Part shown: positions 48,204 through 59,657 of the stretch, one piece after another | How the letters are laid out: every line of letters starts with the position of its first letter | Position numbering within the stretch: the stretch's first letter is position 1 | Source: Eucalyptus grandis | Taxonomy: Eukaryota; Streptophyta; Magnoliopsida; Myrtales; Myrtaceae | Direction of reading: 5' to 3' | Assembly (NCBI RefSeq): GCF_016545825.1 | Contig: NC_052621.1 | Location: 396,199 to 460,198, forward strand | DNA: 64,000 nt | Made by a program: the position numbers and the translations under genes | The notes under the pieces: generated by a model | What the model saw: the letters and a program-made list of their open reading frames with translations, nothing else | What the model was told of the DNA's origin: nothing | Databases searched by the model: none

Positions 48204-49018
48204 ATGTCAAATTCCAAGATTCTATGCAAAATGAATCTATTCAGACTCATCTTGAAGAATCTGAACCTGCTCTAAACTCTACAAAGTCTAAATCTCAAGA
48301 AGCAGCTCAGACTTCGAAAGACCAGCATCAAATAATTGTTGAAGATTCAAATGAAGAAAGTGATCATCAACCTGACAAATCAACCAGTAACTGGAAGCAT
48401 AAGTCCAGTCATCCCAAAGATCTCATTATAGGCGACATTAAGGAAGGAATTCGCACAAGATCCAAAAGGCGCGAAGAGTCTAGTGATGTGGCTCTTATTT
48501 CTGAAATAGAACCCAAAAGCATAAAAGAAGCTTTATCTAATGAAAGCTGGATTAAAGCTATGCAAGAAGAACTCAGGCAATTCAGTATTAATGATGTTTG
48601 GGAATTGACTCATAAACTGAAAGGTAAATTATTATTGGAGCTAAATGGGTTTTCAGGAGCAAGATGGACGAGAAAGGAAAGGTCGTAAGAAACAAAGCAA
48701 GACTCGTGGCCAAAGGATATACACAAAAAGAAGGGATAGACTATGATGAGACTTACGCACCAGTAGCGAGGTTAGAAGCAATTAGATTATTACTTGCTTT
48801 TGCTTGTTATAAAAATTTCAAGTTATTCCAAATGGACATCAAAAGTGCTTTCCTGAATGGATTTATCCATGAGGAAGTCTATATGGAACAACCACCTGGG
48901 TTTGAAGACCCAAGGAAACCAAACTCAATATTCAGACTGAAAAAGGCCTTATATGATTTAAAGCAAGCACCTCGAGCTTGGTACGACAGGCTGAGTAATT
49001 TTTTAATTTAAAACGGCT
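48188..49018 (+). pseudogene. Sirevirus reverse transcriptase, N-terminal two-thirds
   Basis: The 48188-48688 frame has the hydrophilic linker and the 'W..AM.EEL..F..N.VWEL' RT start. A frameshift near 48660 passes to 48664-49011 with '[18 protein letters not shown]', '[15 protein letters not shown]' and '[16 protein letters not shown]'. The frame stops at 49009-49011. Right after NGF (about 49012-49022) the sequence jumps to text expected some 40 residues later, so the stretch holding the YVDD catalytic loop is deleted. Confidence 0.9.
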
Positions 49019-49821
49019 TTGTCAAAGTCTATGCATGATGAATTTGAAATGAGCATGATGGGTGAACTAACCTTCTTTATTGGACTTCAAGTGAAACAAT
49101 TGAAGGAAGGAACCTTTATTCATCAAGAAAAATATACTAATGATCTTGTCAAAAAGTTTGGACTGGAAAATTGCAAAAAGACTAATATACCAATGTCAAG
49201 CTCTTTGAAGATAGACAAAGATGAAGGAGATTTCAAGCAGACCCTAAAGAATCTCATCTAAGTGCTGCAAAGTGTATTATCAAATACATTGCATCAACTT
49301 CAAGCCTTGGTCTTTGGTATCCTAAAAAGAGAGACTTTAGTCTTCTTGGATACTCAGACGCAGATCTAGCCGAATGCAGAGTTGATAGAAATAGCACATC
49401 GGGTACCTGTCAACTACTTGGAAGCAGGACATTGTCTTGGTTTTCAAGGAAGCAAAATACAATGGCTCTTTCTACAGCAAAAGCAGAGTATGTAGCTCTT
49501 GGAAGTTGTTGTTCACAAATTCTGTGGATAAAACAACAGTTAAGAGACTTTGGAATTGAAGATTCATGCACGGAGATTAACTGTGACAACACCAGCATAA
49601 TCAATCTCACCAAGAATCCAATTTTTCACTCAAGAGCAAAGCATATAGAGATTCGACATCACTTCATTAGAGATCATGTTCAGAATGGAGAAGTTTCGAT
49701 TCAGTTTGTTGACTCAAAGAACCAACTGGCGGATATATTTACAAAGCCTTTGAAGAAAAATCAATTTGAAATTATTCGTTCCAGACTCAACATCTTGAGA
49801 TTTGAAGAAGTAAAAGTCTAG
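49019..49821 (+). pseudogene. Sirevirus RT C-terminus and RNase H
   Basis: The 49019-49261 frame carries 'EFEMSMMGELTFFIGLQVKQ'. A second deletion or shift near 49236-49262 removes the usual end of the RT domain. RNase H follows: 'GYSDADLAECRVDR' near 49345, 'STAKAEYVALGSC' near 49475 and 'DIFTKPLKKNQFE' near 49733. The frame is open to the stop at 49819-49821. Confidence 0.9.
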
Positions 49822-50234
49822 AGTCTCTCGAGAATCGGACAATCAAGATCTTTGATTGTAAGTTATTTTATTCTCTCTCAGATTAAATCTTGAAAAGGTA
49901 CGATCATCTGTCCATAATTGATTTTTGCTACTTTCAATTTCCGTGATTAGTGCAATCCTTCTTTTTCGAAAATGGAGTTAATTTTTAAATGGCAGTTATC
50001 TAATTTTTGAAAAAGATAGTTATTTTTTTAAAGGGCATCTTTTTACTTTCCATTACGACGTTTTGTATGCCTCTCTTCGACTGACCTATATACTATCGGT
50101 TCCTCTTCGTTTAACTCCAAAAATCCTAAAAAGCATCAATCTTCCACTTTTGTCTTCTTCTCTTGTTTAATCTTCGAAAAGTTGTCATCTTTCTTGGGAA
50201 AGTCAAGTTTGGAATCTTTCAAAGACTGTGAAAG
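49822..50234 (+). other. Non-coding spacer between pol and the env-like ORF
   Basis: About 410 bp without a frame, T-rich with 'cttttt' runs. Sireviruses have such a spacer between pol and their extra ORF. Confidence 0.6.
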
Positions 50235-52350
50235 ATGTCATCTCAAAGGAAGTCTTCGAGGATCGTGAACAGGGGACCACAATAAATGCGTGAGGGGCCT
50301 ACGCACTTTGATCTCATCGAGGAAGAAGAGTTTCCTAGTCAGCAGCAGAGCCCACAACATTCTCAGCAATGTCCATCTTCTCCATCTAGACCTCAGAATG
50401 TTGCTCATCAAGAAGAAGAAGACATAATTGAAGATGCAGAACCCGTAAGAACTCTTAAGCCCTCTTTTACCTATAAGCTTTATCGTGCTTTGAAAAGAGG
50501 TGGAACTCCTTTGAACTACATTGATGAATTTCTGAAAGACAAAGGGTTCAAAAATGAAACCTTTTTTTTACGCACAATGGAACGGTTGGGAATTGCCCCT
50601 GCTGGGTCGGTAGAAGAGGCAATGGCAAACATTCCAATCGATCCACGTGTTGGAGGGCTGAATCAGCCAGATGGGAATGATGATGACAAGTTGTACAGTC
50701 AGTTTCAACCGAGAATGGGTGTTGCGTCAAAAATTCGGGGCAAAAGGACAAACTTGTTTCAATCGGAGGAACACAAGCATCTATACTCTAAGTTATTGAA
50801 GCGTGGGGTCATAAACCCTAGAAGTGTGGATTTTGATTTCCTTGACGCTGTGAACGTTAATTTAAGGGAAAAATTCAGTCTTCTTCAACTTGAACAGTTC
50901 TGTTCTGAATCTACAGAAGCCTATGCTGAACTCATTGCATATTTTTATTTGAATCTCAGTTTCTTAGATGCGAATATATTCTCTTTTAGTGTCTGAGATC
51001 AGGACTATGTGGTGGATGTAAATATGTTGGCTGATGTGATTGGGGTTGAGAGAGGGAGATATCAACCTTTCAATGTCTCTATTGCTCGTACTATGTTGGA
51101 ACTTGTTAAGGATAGAAGGACAGAGGGAAAGGTTTCTTACTCAAGGATGAGTGCGTTCAACATTCTGCTTCACAAGATTGTGATCAATTGCCTCAGACTG
51201 AAGTCTACTTCAAAAACTAATGTTTCAAACTTAGAGGCAAAGCTGATGTATGCCATCAATGCTGGAAAAAAGTTCTCTCTTCCTCATACTATTATATTCC
51301 ACATGTATAGAGTAGTGGTGAAGGACAAGGGTCAACTTCCTTATCCAGCTCTTGTGACAAAGTTATTCAGACATTTGAATGTTCAGCCTCCCGGATTTCT
51401 CGTGTTCGAACCCGTGATCAAATGGTAGTGGGACTGAAAATGGTGTCTAAAATGCGTCTGAAGGAACTCAACAAGGCATTGGAGAAATTCAAGGAGAAAA
51501 CCCCTATCAAATCTCATCAAATCTCTTCAGCAGCAAAAAGAAAATGGAAGGAGCCCATGGTTGCTCCATCCAAGAAAAGAAGAGCTCTCATTGTTGAGGA
51601 TGAAGAAAATGAGGAAGACATCACCATTACTGCAATGGCATTGAAGAATCTAAGTCGTTCTGTTCGAGAATCAATGGAACAACGAGAGAAAGACTCTGAA
51701 CAGAGGACTGGAGAAAGAGAAGATTTGGAAACAGAAGAGAAATAAACAGAGGAGAGAGAAGCTGAAGAAAGAAATGCAGAAGAGGAAAGAATTGAAGAAG
51801 AAGAGGAAAGAGGAGATCAAGAGGAAGGAGGGCATGAGAAACACTCTTCTCCACCTGAAGGCATGGAAACAGGGGGAGATCGTGAGAAAAAATGAATGTC
51901 CTCATATCCTGCTACCAGTGAAGGAGTCAGCTGCTCTCCAGCAGATCCAAAAGACATCTATGTTCTCAATTTCCTGAGGAGGGACATGATGTTTCATCGC
52001 CCAATCTGGGTGGCTATGCTAATTTGCCATCGTCTACCTTTACTCCATCTGATCGTGCAGAAGCCAGTACGCAGACTGATAATTCAGCAGATTTTCGCAG
52101 AATTCTTGATGTTCTCCTAGAAATGCGGGGTCAGATATATGCTCTAGGATGCGAAGTACAGAATTTGCAAAATGCGAGTCAAGCTTCTTCAGTTTCTTTT
52201 AATGATCAAATCCAAACCCTTGCTCTTCAGATTCAAGCAAATGCTAAGAGTGAAGAGGTGACTCAACTGAAGGAAGATTTGACAAAGCTGGAAGGCATTG
52301 TCCAGTCAATGGGAGATTTCCAGCTTGTTCGTATTCCCAAGCATTCTTGA
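50235..52350 (+). pseudogene. Sirevirus extra (envelope-like) ORF downstream of pol, broken
   Basis: A start at 50235 is followed by an in-frame TAA at 50283-50285, then a long frame 50286-50996, a TGA, and the same frame again to 51428. A shift leads to 51422-51745 and later frames (51774, 52024-52350). The product would have an acidic Gln/Glu/Ser-rich N-terminus, a central helical region, a basic patch (near KRRALI), a Glu/Arg-rich segment and a C-terminal coiled-coil-like part (VTQLKEDLTKLEGIVQSM). A third ORF between pol and the 3' LTR is characteristic of Sireviruses (SIRE1/Maximus type). Its function is not established. Confidence 0.75.
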
Positions 52351-52696
52351 TTCCATCTCAACCTTTTTTTATGATGACAAAAAGGGGCAGAGATGTGATT
52401 TGAACTTTGAACCTTGAACTTTTTTGAACTTGAACTTTTGATTTGTTTTGATGTTTGACTTGACTTTTGTGTCCATTTGTGGATTGGATTTGGGATTTTG
52501 GATTGATTTGCTTATATTAAGTACTATTGATATCTTATGGATTGCTTTACTTATATGCAAGACTAACCTATTTTCTGTGATTGCAGATTCTAGTGTTATC
52601 AATAAGCCATTTATCTTTATGAGATATCCATATTTGCTTGAGTAATGTTTTGCAGGTCAAAGTTATCCAAATCTGTAGGAAAGTTTTGTCACAATC
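52351..52696 (+). other. Non-coding region before the polypurine tract
   Basis: T-rich, repetitive 'tttgaacttgaac' phrases, no gene. Normal spacer before the PPT of a Sirevirus. Confidence 0.6.
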
Positions 52697-52709
52697 AAAA
52701 AGGGGGAGA
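52697..52709 (+). other. Polypurine tract
   Basis: AAAAAGGGGGAGA one base before the 3' LTR, the plus-strand priming site. Confidence 0.95.
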
Positions 52710-52710
52710 T

Positions 52711-53633
52711 TGTTGGAGAAATCTTCCTGGAGTATTTTGAAGCTGACAAAACGTTTCCATCAGTCTAGTCTGAAGATTTGCAGACTCTACTATTTAAAGT
52801 CTGAAGACCTCCGAACTGTCAGACTCAAGACTCAAAGTCTATTCTCATTAACAGTTTCTAATCTATCGAAGAAGGGCTATCCAAGACTGGATGTTTCGTT
52901 AAGGATTTGACCTTATCGACTGGAGAAGATCTCTTGGCTGGATATGACATAACGAAATCCTTTATTAATTCAAAGATTGAGGATCCGATGATTAGCGAAG
53001 TATACTTGGAAGGTTCTATTTATGGAAACCAAGATCCTGATTGTATGGGCGAGCATGATTGATGGGCTATCGACATGTTCCTTAAATAGCTCGAATGATC
53101 TTCCTAATTGATTCTGTCCAACGGGAAGATTGGAAGAATTCCTTTAGTAAGTGCCAACAGGTATGATGGCATAAAGGAGTATATAAGGAAGACGTTCCAG
53201 TTGTTCGAGTGTGTGCGCGATAGAAGAATTCCAAAGTCTGAATCTCTTTGTTTTTAGTCAATTCATTTTCTAAGCAAAATCTTGTACACAAAAGAGAGTT
53301 CATATTCTTGAGAAACCTTAAGGAAGTGTGGTAGAATATCTACACTGTGGAATCAAAGAGAACCTTACTGTAACATCTCTTTTGTTCATAGTGAAATCCA
53401 ACCGGTGGGTTGTCAGTGCGGAAGAGTGGACGTATGCTTGGAATAAGCCGAACCACTATAATTTATGTGTTCATTTTCTCTTCCCTACTCTCTGCTTTAC
53501 TTTGATCATAATTCGCTTTGTTAACGAAAGGAGAACTTCCTCTCTATTGTCTGCTTAGTATTGCTCTCTTATCTCGAGAAAATATTCTTACACCTATTCA
53601 CCCCCCCTCTAGGTGCTTATACTAGCTATCTCA
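52711..53633 (+). repeat. 3' LTR of the Sirevirus
   Basis: Starts TGTTGGAGAAATC and ends CTAGCTATCTCA, 923 bp, with intact TG..CA ends. TATATAAG at 53180-53187. The C tract near 53600 is one base longer than in the 5' LTR. It is followed by the TSD GAGGC. Confidence 0.95.
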
Positions 53634-53731
53634 GAGGCAAGGCGGGTGGAAAGCAGCCGCGTTGGAGCCGTACGTGCCACCGTGAAGAGGCAATGAGCAT
53701 GCCCCGTAGAAAGTGCAAGCATCACTGGTTT
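53634..53731 (-). pseudogene. DC1-domain protein, start of exon 2 (cut by the Sirevirus)
   Basis: The minus-strand acceptor TTCCTGCAG (AG at 53733-53732) precedes the exon. With the one-base carry from exon 1 the frame reads ETSDACTFYGACSLPLHGG and ends AAFHPPCL at the TSD. The unit is a degenerate C1-type zinc finger: C89, H112 and C115 of the inferred protein are kept, while expected Cys positions are Tyr92 and Ser106. The frame runs on exactly into 44250 once the element and one TSD copy are left out. Confidence 0.85.
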
Positions 53732-55397
53732 CTGCAGGAATTGCATGCGTTAAATAATCCTGCAATGAGATTGTAATTTTATATATTTGTAAGGGCTATT
53801 TACTACTAGATTCAGATAAGCCATTGCATATAAGTATACTTGCTAAAATAGAATTACCAATATTAACGATGATGAACATGAGATGTGTAGACAAATTTTG
53901 AAGCGTGAGACCTGTTTTTCCTTATAAAAGGCTTATGACATCCATGTTAATTTTATTATCTGTCTTTTACTGTATACTGGTCCAAATCTGATAAATTTTT
54001 TATTTTTCTTTACATAGACCAAGATTTCTAACACAAATCAATTGGCAACTTCACATAGATTAACTATAAAAGACTGCAAATGGTTAATCACATTAATATA
54101 ATCTATATACTCTGTCTTTGTCTTTAACTGATTATCATTTGGACATAGTTAATTAGGAATCAAGGTTTGCACGTACGTGGACCCGTTATGGTACAATATA
54201 GCAGCCCCTGAGAGAATGAGTACCACGGATAGAAAATATAGCGGAATCGTAATATTACATGTCATAATGTAACATCACAAATTAAAGAAATTAGCTCCAT
54301 TGATTAGTGCAATTTGACAGCAAACTCATGGTTATAATTTAAGATATGTCGATGTTCTTGGTCTACAACTTATTTATTGATGATCAACACACATCACATA
54401 ACTTAAAATTAAGGAAAATATATCATCTCAACTTTCTTTTGTGTTGCACTTTGCAGCCTCCACTTTAGAATTATACGCTTTGAAAGACGAGAATTCAAGA
54501 TATTTAAAGTTTTGGCGCCTGGGGTATAAGAAACTATAAAAAAATAAAAAAAAAAAAAAAAAAAAAAACGAGAGAGAAAGAAATAGAGGGTAGAAACTGT
54601 AGAACTGTAGCTACTTCTTGTTATATTCGGGTGCAAAGTGTATTGGATTTTTGCCAAAAAGGCACACGGTATATAAGGATTTTAATCCGAATTTTGAAAT
54701 TACTATACAATTCCATCAGTTAAATGTCAGAAATTATCGAAACTTCTTATGAAGTCAACGATAACTAGTTCTAATGCATGCTTGTGAGCGACTATTTTTC
54801 ATTCTTCCTGAGACGTCCTTACAATTTTGCGATTCTTTCAATAACTAAAATTAAGCATTCACTCAAAATTAAGTAAAAACAAATGAGAGAACGATAGAAT
54901 TTGTTGTTGCACTGAAAAGACAACTCAGAAATTTCACCAAGTCTAGTTATTAGTACAAAGTTGGTTGTTAAGTTTTCCACCTTACTTTCTTTTTTTCTTG
55001 ATATTTTTACTTCAGTTTCTCTTGAAGAGAAATTGCTTTGCAGTTTGAAAGTAATATGTAAATGAGGGCTAAATGAGAAATTCAAGAGTAAGACAGAACG
55101 AACTTTTCATAAGAAATATTGGTATAGATATAGATAATACATTAGTCTCAATTGTAATTATTTGAAGTAAAATTAAGAAAATCAAATTTGAAACTTTCCT
55201 CCAATATACAGAAAGCAAATCATATCAGTGAGATTGGTAAGTTACTCAAATGGATATTTTATCATGTGACCGCAACATCCTGAGAGTGCATATCCCAAAC
55301 AGCAACTAAAAAAATCCTATATAATAAGAAAAGAAAAAGGTGCGAACAGATTAATATGAGAGCAAGGAATTATTTTTCATGGACACGCTGGTCGTAC
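53732..55397 (-). other. Intron of the DC1-domain gene
   Basis: Minus-strand donor CAG|GTACG (GT at 55397-55396) and acceptor TGCAG (53733-53732), 1666 bp, AT-rich, with no gene. It includes a long A run near 54540-54565. A nearer upstream acceptor (53761-53760) would shift the frame into a stop and is less likely. Confidence 0.75.
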
Positions 55398-55647
55398 CTG
55401 AGGTTTGAGGATTATACTCGAGCCTGCAGTTGTCCTGAAGAGGGTGCCGTGCCTTCGGAGGCGGGTACATACACTTTCTGTGGACAAGGACGAGGCACAA
55501 CTTGCAACCATAAGCCGATCCGAACCCGATCTGTCTACACGCACTGCAGAAGAAAGGGTCATGCTGCATCATCAGCACAAGCTCGTGCTCCGGGTGAATC
55601 CTTCTGCCCCTCGCCTCCGACATTGGCTGTTTCCTTCCTTCCCTCAC
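55398..55647 (-). pseudogene. DC1-domain (Cys/His-rich C1) protein, exon 1
   Basis: The ATG at 55647-55645 opens 83 codons before the donor. The first DC1 unit is complete: H18-P-x-H21, C34-x2-C37, C48-x2-C51, H56-x2-C59, followed by HPL and a Cys. A second ATG at codon 9 (55623) could also be the start. Such proteins are small zinc-binding proteins of unclear role, often stress-linked. With exon 2 closed over the transposon the protein would have 271 residues, normal for a short family member. The splice phase (1) fits the chosen acceptor. Confidence 0.85.
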
Positions 55648-57758
55648 CTGCCTTTATGCGATCTCAAGAATTCGTTCCAGTGTGTACCTCTTCTATATTG
55701 TGGACCCAGGTGCGGAGAGAACGATATGGTCGCCAGATTCTTATTACACAGGAACTGTTACGTAGAGATAGGGGCAACGAGCAGGTCAATCTTCATTAAG
55801 CATCGACTTTGGTTGACTTTCCAACTTGACATTTTTTAAAACTCTTTTATCTCTTCTTTTCTCCAACAATAATTCATATCCATCCTCTCCCTTCGAAATC
55901 ACTCTTAAAAATATATGTTACGGTGTCTTTTTAAATTTAAAAATAATTTCTAAATCAGCCTTAATTACCAAAAATCATGCTAAACTTATTCATCAAGCAC
56001 ACTACCACTTTCCCCAAGGACACGTCAGTTGAAGACTGAGTAGTTGAAGCGTGATGTCTTAGAGTAGTGTACGTAAAAAGGGATAAATGCATGTACATTA
56101 GCGTTAAAGGTTTGAAGATTGTATGATTGTTTCGCCTTTCTCAAGGGTCAGATTGATGACAATCATAGTTTCTACTGAGAGCTGATCAAATGCTGCTGTC
56201 ATTTACGTTTGGCTATATTTCTATGAGTTAAATGCAACCACGTTGCTCTTTTTAAGCCCCATTACTGTCAGGAGGCCACAGTTTGGACAAACAAATGGAT
56301 TGATGAGTGAAAGAAACAGACGATCTTATTAGCGTAAGCCCAGTTTAAGGATTTGAGCTCTATACTGTTAAAAAAGGCTGTGTCCCCAGCCTTTGCACTT
56401 GTGAAAATAGCACGAGCGAAAAATAAAAAAGGAGAACACGTCTAAGTCGTCAAGTCTTCCATTTATAATTGTTTATCAATAGGCTTGCGTGAACTGAAAT
56501 ACCGACATCAAATCGACCTTTTCCACAAATATGCTTGATGTGTTTCCAATGAAGACTTGGAAAAGTAAGTCAAGCAGCCCTGTCTTAATAGCAAAATGAC
56601 TAGCGATTCAATATTGTCGTTCTGGGCCCATTTAGTTGTGATTCCCTACAGCACGCCAAACTGATTGAAAAAGGACAAAAATTTGATTTTGCAATATTTA
56701 TCATCAACGACGCAAAGAAAAGAATGAAGAATTGTTCACGAAAGGACCCATTTTGCCAAAAGTGCAGCTGCAAAAAGCTTCGGTCTTGATTATATTGGAA
56801 AACACGTAGCAGAAGTCTAAGTCAGTCACCATATCTAATTGGACTAACATTTACTCAAAAGTTTAAGTTAACAAATTATAAGACAACTTTGATATATTAA
56901 TTACTTTACACCACATCAAATTTTGGATGGAGGATTTCTCAAACACAACTCACACGTGCATTTCAATAATCTCTGCCTCACGTGTGAGCTCCCTTAATCC
57001 AATTATTCTTCTATAGCTTGATATCTCAAGTTGAATCTCCATTAGCACCCAATTTTATCCTTGGTCTCTTTCTCCATACCAAACTATAAAGTCTACCGTT
57101 AGACCTGCGTTGCTACACTACAATGTCCACCGCTCGAAAGCCGCATTAGTCACTGGATTCTTTCATTGAAATATTTGCCAGACACTGGAATAGATTGGGA
57201 TGGAGCATTAATCAACTCACAACTCTGATATCATTTGTTGGGAATATGTAATTGAAGTCCGATACCTTTGCTTAGAAAATTGTCAAGAGGGAGCCCAAAT
57301 CCAAGCTCATCAACATATCTAGTTAGACTCATATTCACTCAAAAGCTTAAGCCAATGAGTTATAAGCTAACTTGGATATATTAATTGCTCCACATCATAC
57401 CGATTTTTCAATGTGAAACTTCTCTAACACAACGTACACATGCATCTCAATAGATTGAGGATTTGGGAATGATCTTTCGTCTATAAGTATGTCATCAATC
57501 TCATTAACAATATGTGGAACTAAGCCATCTCACCTCCCAAAACCCAACCGTCCCCTAAATCATGGTTTCTTCCTTATTGCTATCAAACTAGTCTCCTTTA
57601 GCTATCTTCTTGTTCTTGCTCTTCTTGGTTGACACCAGCTAATTTCGAGGTGTAGGCATTTTTGCTTCTACCACTTCATTTTTTGCTACCAACGCAACCA
57701 AGAATAAGGATGAAGTCAATCGCTTTTTCAAGGAATACAAAAAATGAAATAAAAATTT
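55648..57758. other. Upstream region of the DC1 gene and intergenic DNA
   Basis: AT-rich and without a supported gene. The minus-strand promoter of the DC1 gene must lie just right of 55647, but no clear TATA box was assigned. Contains the diverged repeat pair described separately. Confidence 0.4.
56829..57452 (+). repeat. Pair of diverged direct repeats of ~145 bp
   Basis: 56829-56975 and 57309-57452 share 'catatctaatt/gttggactaa..ttactcaaaagtttaag', 'gatatattaatt' and 'ctaacacaactcacacatgcat' in the same order. Their distance is about 480 bp. They are probably relics of one dispersed repeat family. Confidence 0.65.
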
Positions 57759-57934
57759 ATCAGTTGGTCCCAGGTTGACGTTGGAACCGGACTGAACCCA
57801 CTGGGCCAATCCGGTCCTTGGTCCCAAGCTCAATAGGGTCGGTCCTCGGTCCCAAAAATTGAGGACCAACATTGTGTAAGTTGGTCCTAGGGTTAGGGGT
57901 TGGATTGGCCCAACTCGGACCATACTCACCCCTA
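57759..57934. mobile_element. Isolated right end of a hAT-type element
   Basis: Ends CCATACTCACCCCTA, matching the right TIR of the hAT at 26526-42801, with 'ggtccc/ggacc' subterminal motifs before it. No matching TAGGGGTG left end or 8-bp TSD was found in the 2 kb upstream, so the element is truncated or rearranged. Confidence 0.55.
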
Positions 57935-58682
57935 CCAGCATGTGTCTTGGAGTAGTCACCTAAAGTGAAAATGAAAGGACAAATAATGCGTGACACATGT
58001 GGTTCTGTGTGATTGCCTATGGTAGCGGTTGGTGGAGGTATCGTGAGTCTAGAGTGGTAAGATCTTGGTGTTAAGTGATTGTGGTACGTTGGTCATATCC
58101 GTTAGCTATCTGTCAGGGAATGACTAATTTTGATGGCATGATGGCAATCTGCTTGATATAGAGTTATGGATATTTCACTACTGAGCTATGGCTTACTCTT
58201 GTGGTTATTTACATTTTTCATATTGTAGACGTTGATGCTACCCCTCCTCTATGACCCCCATGAAGCTTTTCTGTGCCCCGAATGAGTTCGAGGGGCACTT
58301 TACTGATTTCACCGACCCCGTCTTCCCACTGGTGAAACTTGTGTGCTATGATGCCACCTTATGGATTGATGTGGGCCAACAAAGTCAAATAGTGGCCATC
58401 CGCTTCATCTTCATCTTCAATAATGTGGACAATAACCTGGTGGGGCCCATCCCCTACCCAGCGAGCGGGGGTGGTGATGGTGGTACAAAAGATGGGGTGA
58501 GCACCATGAAGTAGGCAAGCCTAGAAGCTTAGCGTTGGGGAATTCCACTTTTGGGAAGGCACAACTTGTAACTTTTTGGATAAGATCGTGCAGGAGGATG
58601 GTAGGTCTTCAAATGATGATGTGGAGTGTGGATGGGCTGAAGATGGCTGTGTTGCTTGAGTAGGACCAGCAGAGCCACATAA
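57935..58682. other. Unassigned sequence with one 87-codon frame
   Basis: The frame 58251-58514 starts MTPMKLFCAPNEFEGHF and ends in a Gly-rich tail; I do not recognise it and see no splice context. The right end (58659-58682) resembles the terminus of the 4726-13525 block (AAAATTTAGGCATCAACA), so part of this stretch may be LTR. Confidence 0.35.
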
Positions 58683-58786
58683 ATGGTTAGTCAAAATTTA
58701 GGCATCAACAAGAACAGAGGTTGAGACTGTAGCTGAAGCCATAATTTCTGAAGTTAGTGATACTGACCAACCAGTAGAGCTACATC

Positions 58787-59050
58787 GGGATAAGTACGCT
58801 ATCAGTGCCAAAAGTTGTGTACGACACTCACTTTAGTGCCAAAAGTTTCTGTAAGATCACTTAAGTGTAAAAAAAAATTGAAAAACGATCATTTTAGTGC
58901 TAACTCCAATCAGATTGACCGGAAATCCGACGTAGCACTTTTTTATTAATTTTTGAAGCTGACATGGCTCATCGGAGAGTACAATCAGTATCTAAACCAC
59001 AAAACGACGTCATTTGACTTCTTTCCCCCAAATCGAAACCCTAAATCCCC

Positions 59051-59091
<41 letters not shown>

Positions 59092-59657
59092 CATGTTGTC
59101 TTCTTCACAACAGCAGCGAACGGCACTACCACCACCACCAGCATCGAACCAGTAGTAGCACCAACGACGGCACTAGCGGCAGCGGCGGCGGCGCACCAGT
59201 AGTAGCACATTCGACCCCTCTTCTTTCTCCTCCTCCACCCTCACCTCGTATTCTTCCTACCATTTCTTGCTTGAGCAACAATCTCATTCTCTCCTCGCTC
59301 ACCTGGTTGAGTAGCTACAATGGTGGCCAAGCGACGGTGGCCGAGCGGTTGGCGGGCGAACAACGGTGGCCGAGCAGCGAAGAAGAAACCCTAACCCTAA
59401 TTTCAATCCACGTATGAGCTATACAGCGTCGTTTTTGCAAGGATGTCCACGTATAACGGCAAAAGGACTTTGTTTCTTGAAGATAATGGAAAACAACATC
59501 ATTTAAAAGCCAAGCAACTTTTTTTTTTAAATATAAAAACCACGTAATTAATCTGGCTGGAATCTCTTGCCGGTAGCACCAAAGTGATCGTTTTTTCTCT
59601 GATTTGGCACTTAAGTGATCCGATGGAAACTTTTGGCACTAATAGTATACTTATCTC
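58787..59657. mobile_element. Mutator-like element, sister of 20828-21829
   Basis: Starts GGGATAAGTACGCTATCAG, ends TAGTATACTTATCTC; the ends are inverted repeats over more than 100 bp. TSD GAGCTACATC (10 bp as read) at 58777-58786 and 59658-59667. Copy A near 13590 ('gagctgcatcataatatag') is an empty site. The interior at 59030-59400 differs from the sister's interior and has a (GA)n run and trinucleotide-rich GC text, so the two elements may carry different cargo. Confidence 0.88.
59055..59090. repeat. (GA)n microsatellite
   Basis: About 18 GA dinucleotides inside the MULE. Confidence 0.95.

Noticed and set aside
53760..53761. Alternative acceptor for exon 2 of the DC1 gene
   Set aside because: With the phase carried from exon 1 it reads LFNACNSC but then a TGA after about twelve codons; the acceptor ending at 53732 gives a continuous frame.
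55356..55839. Plus-strand frames of 144-147 codons
   Set aside because: They are antisense to exon 1 of the DC1 gene, whose Cys/His pattern is clear on the minus strand.
57640..57660. Possible left end of the hAT piece ending at 57934
   Set aside because: The phrase 'ccagctaatttcgaggtg' matches neither the TIR nor the 8 bp (CCAGCATG) after the right end well enough.
58251..58514. 87-codon frame starting MTPMKLFCAPN
   Set aside because: No family match that I can name, no splice or conservation evidence; left as unassigned sequence.
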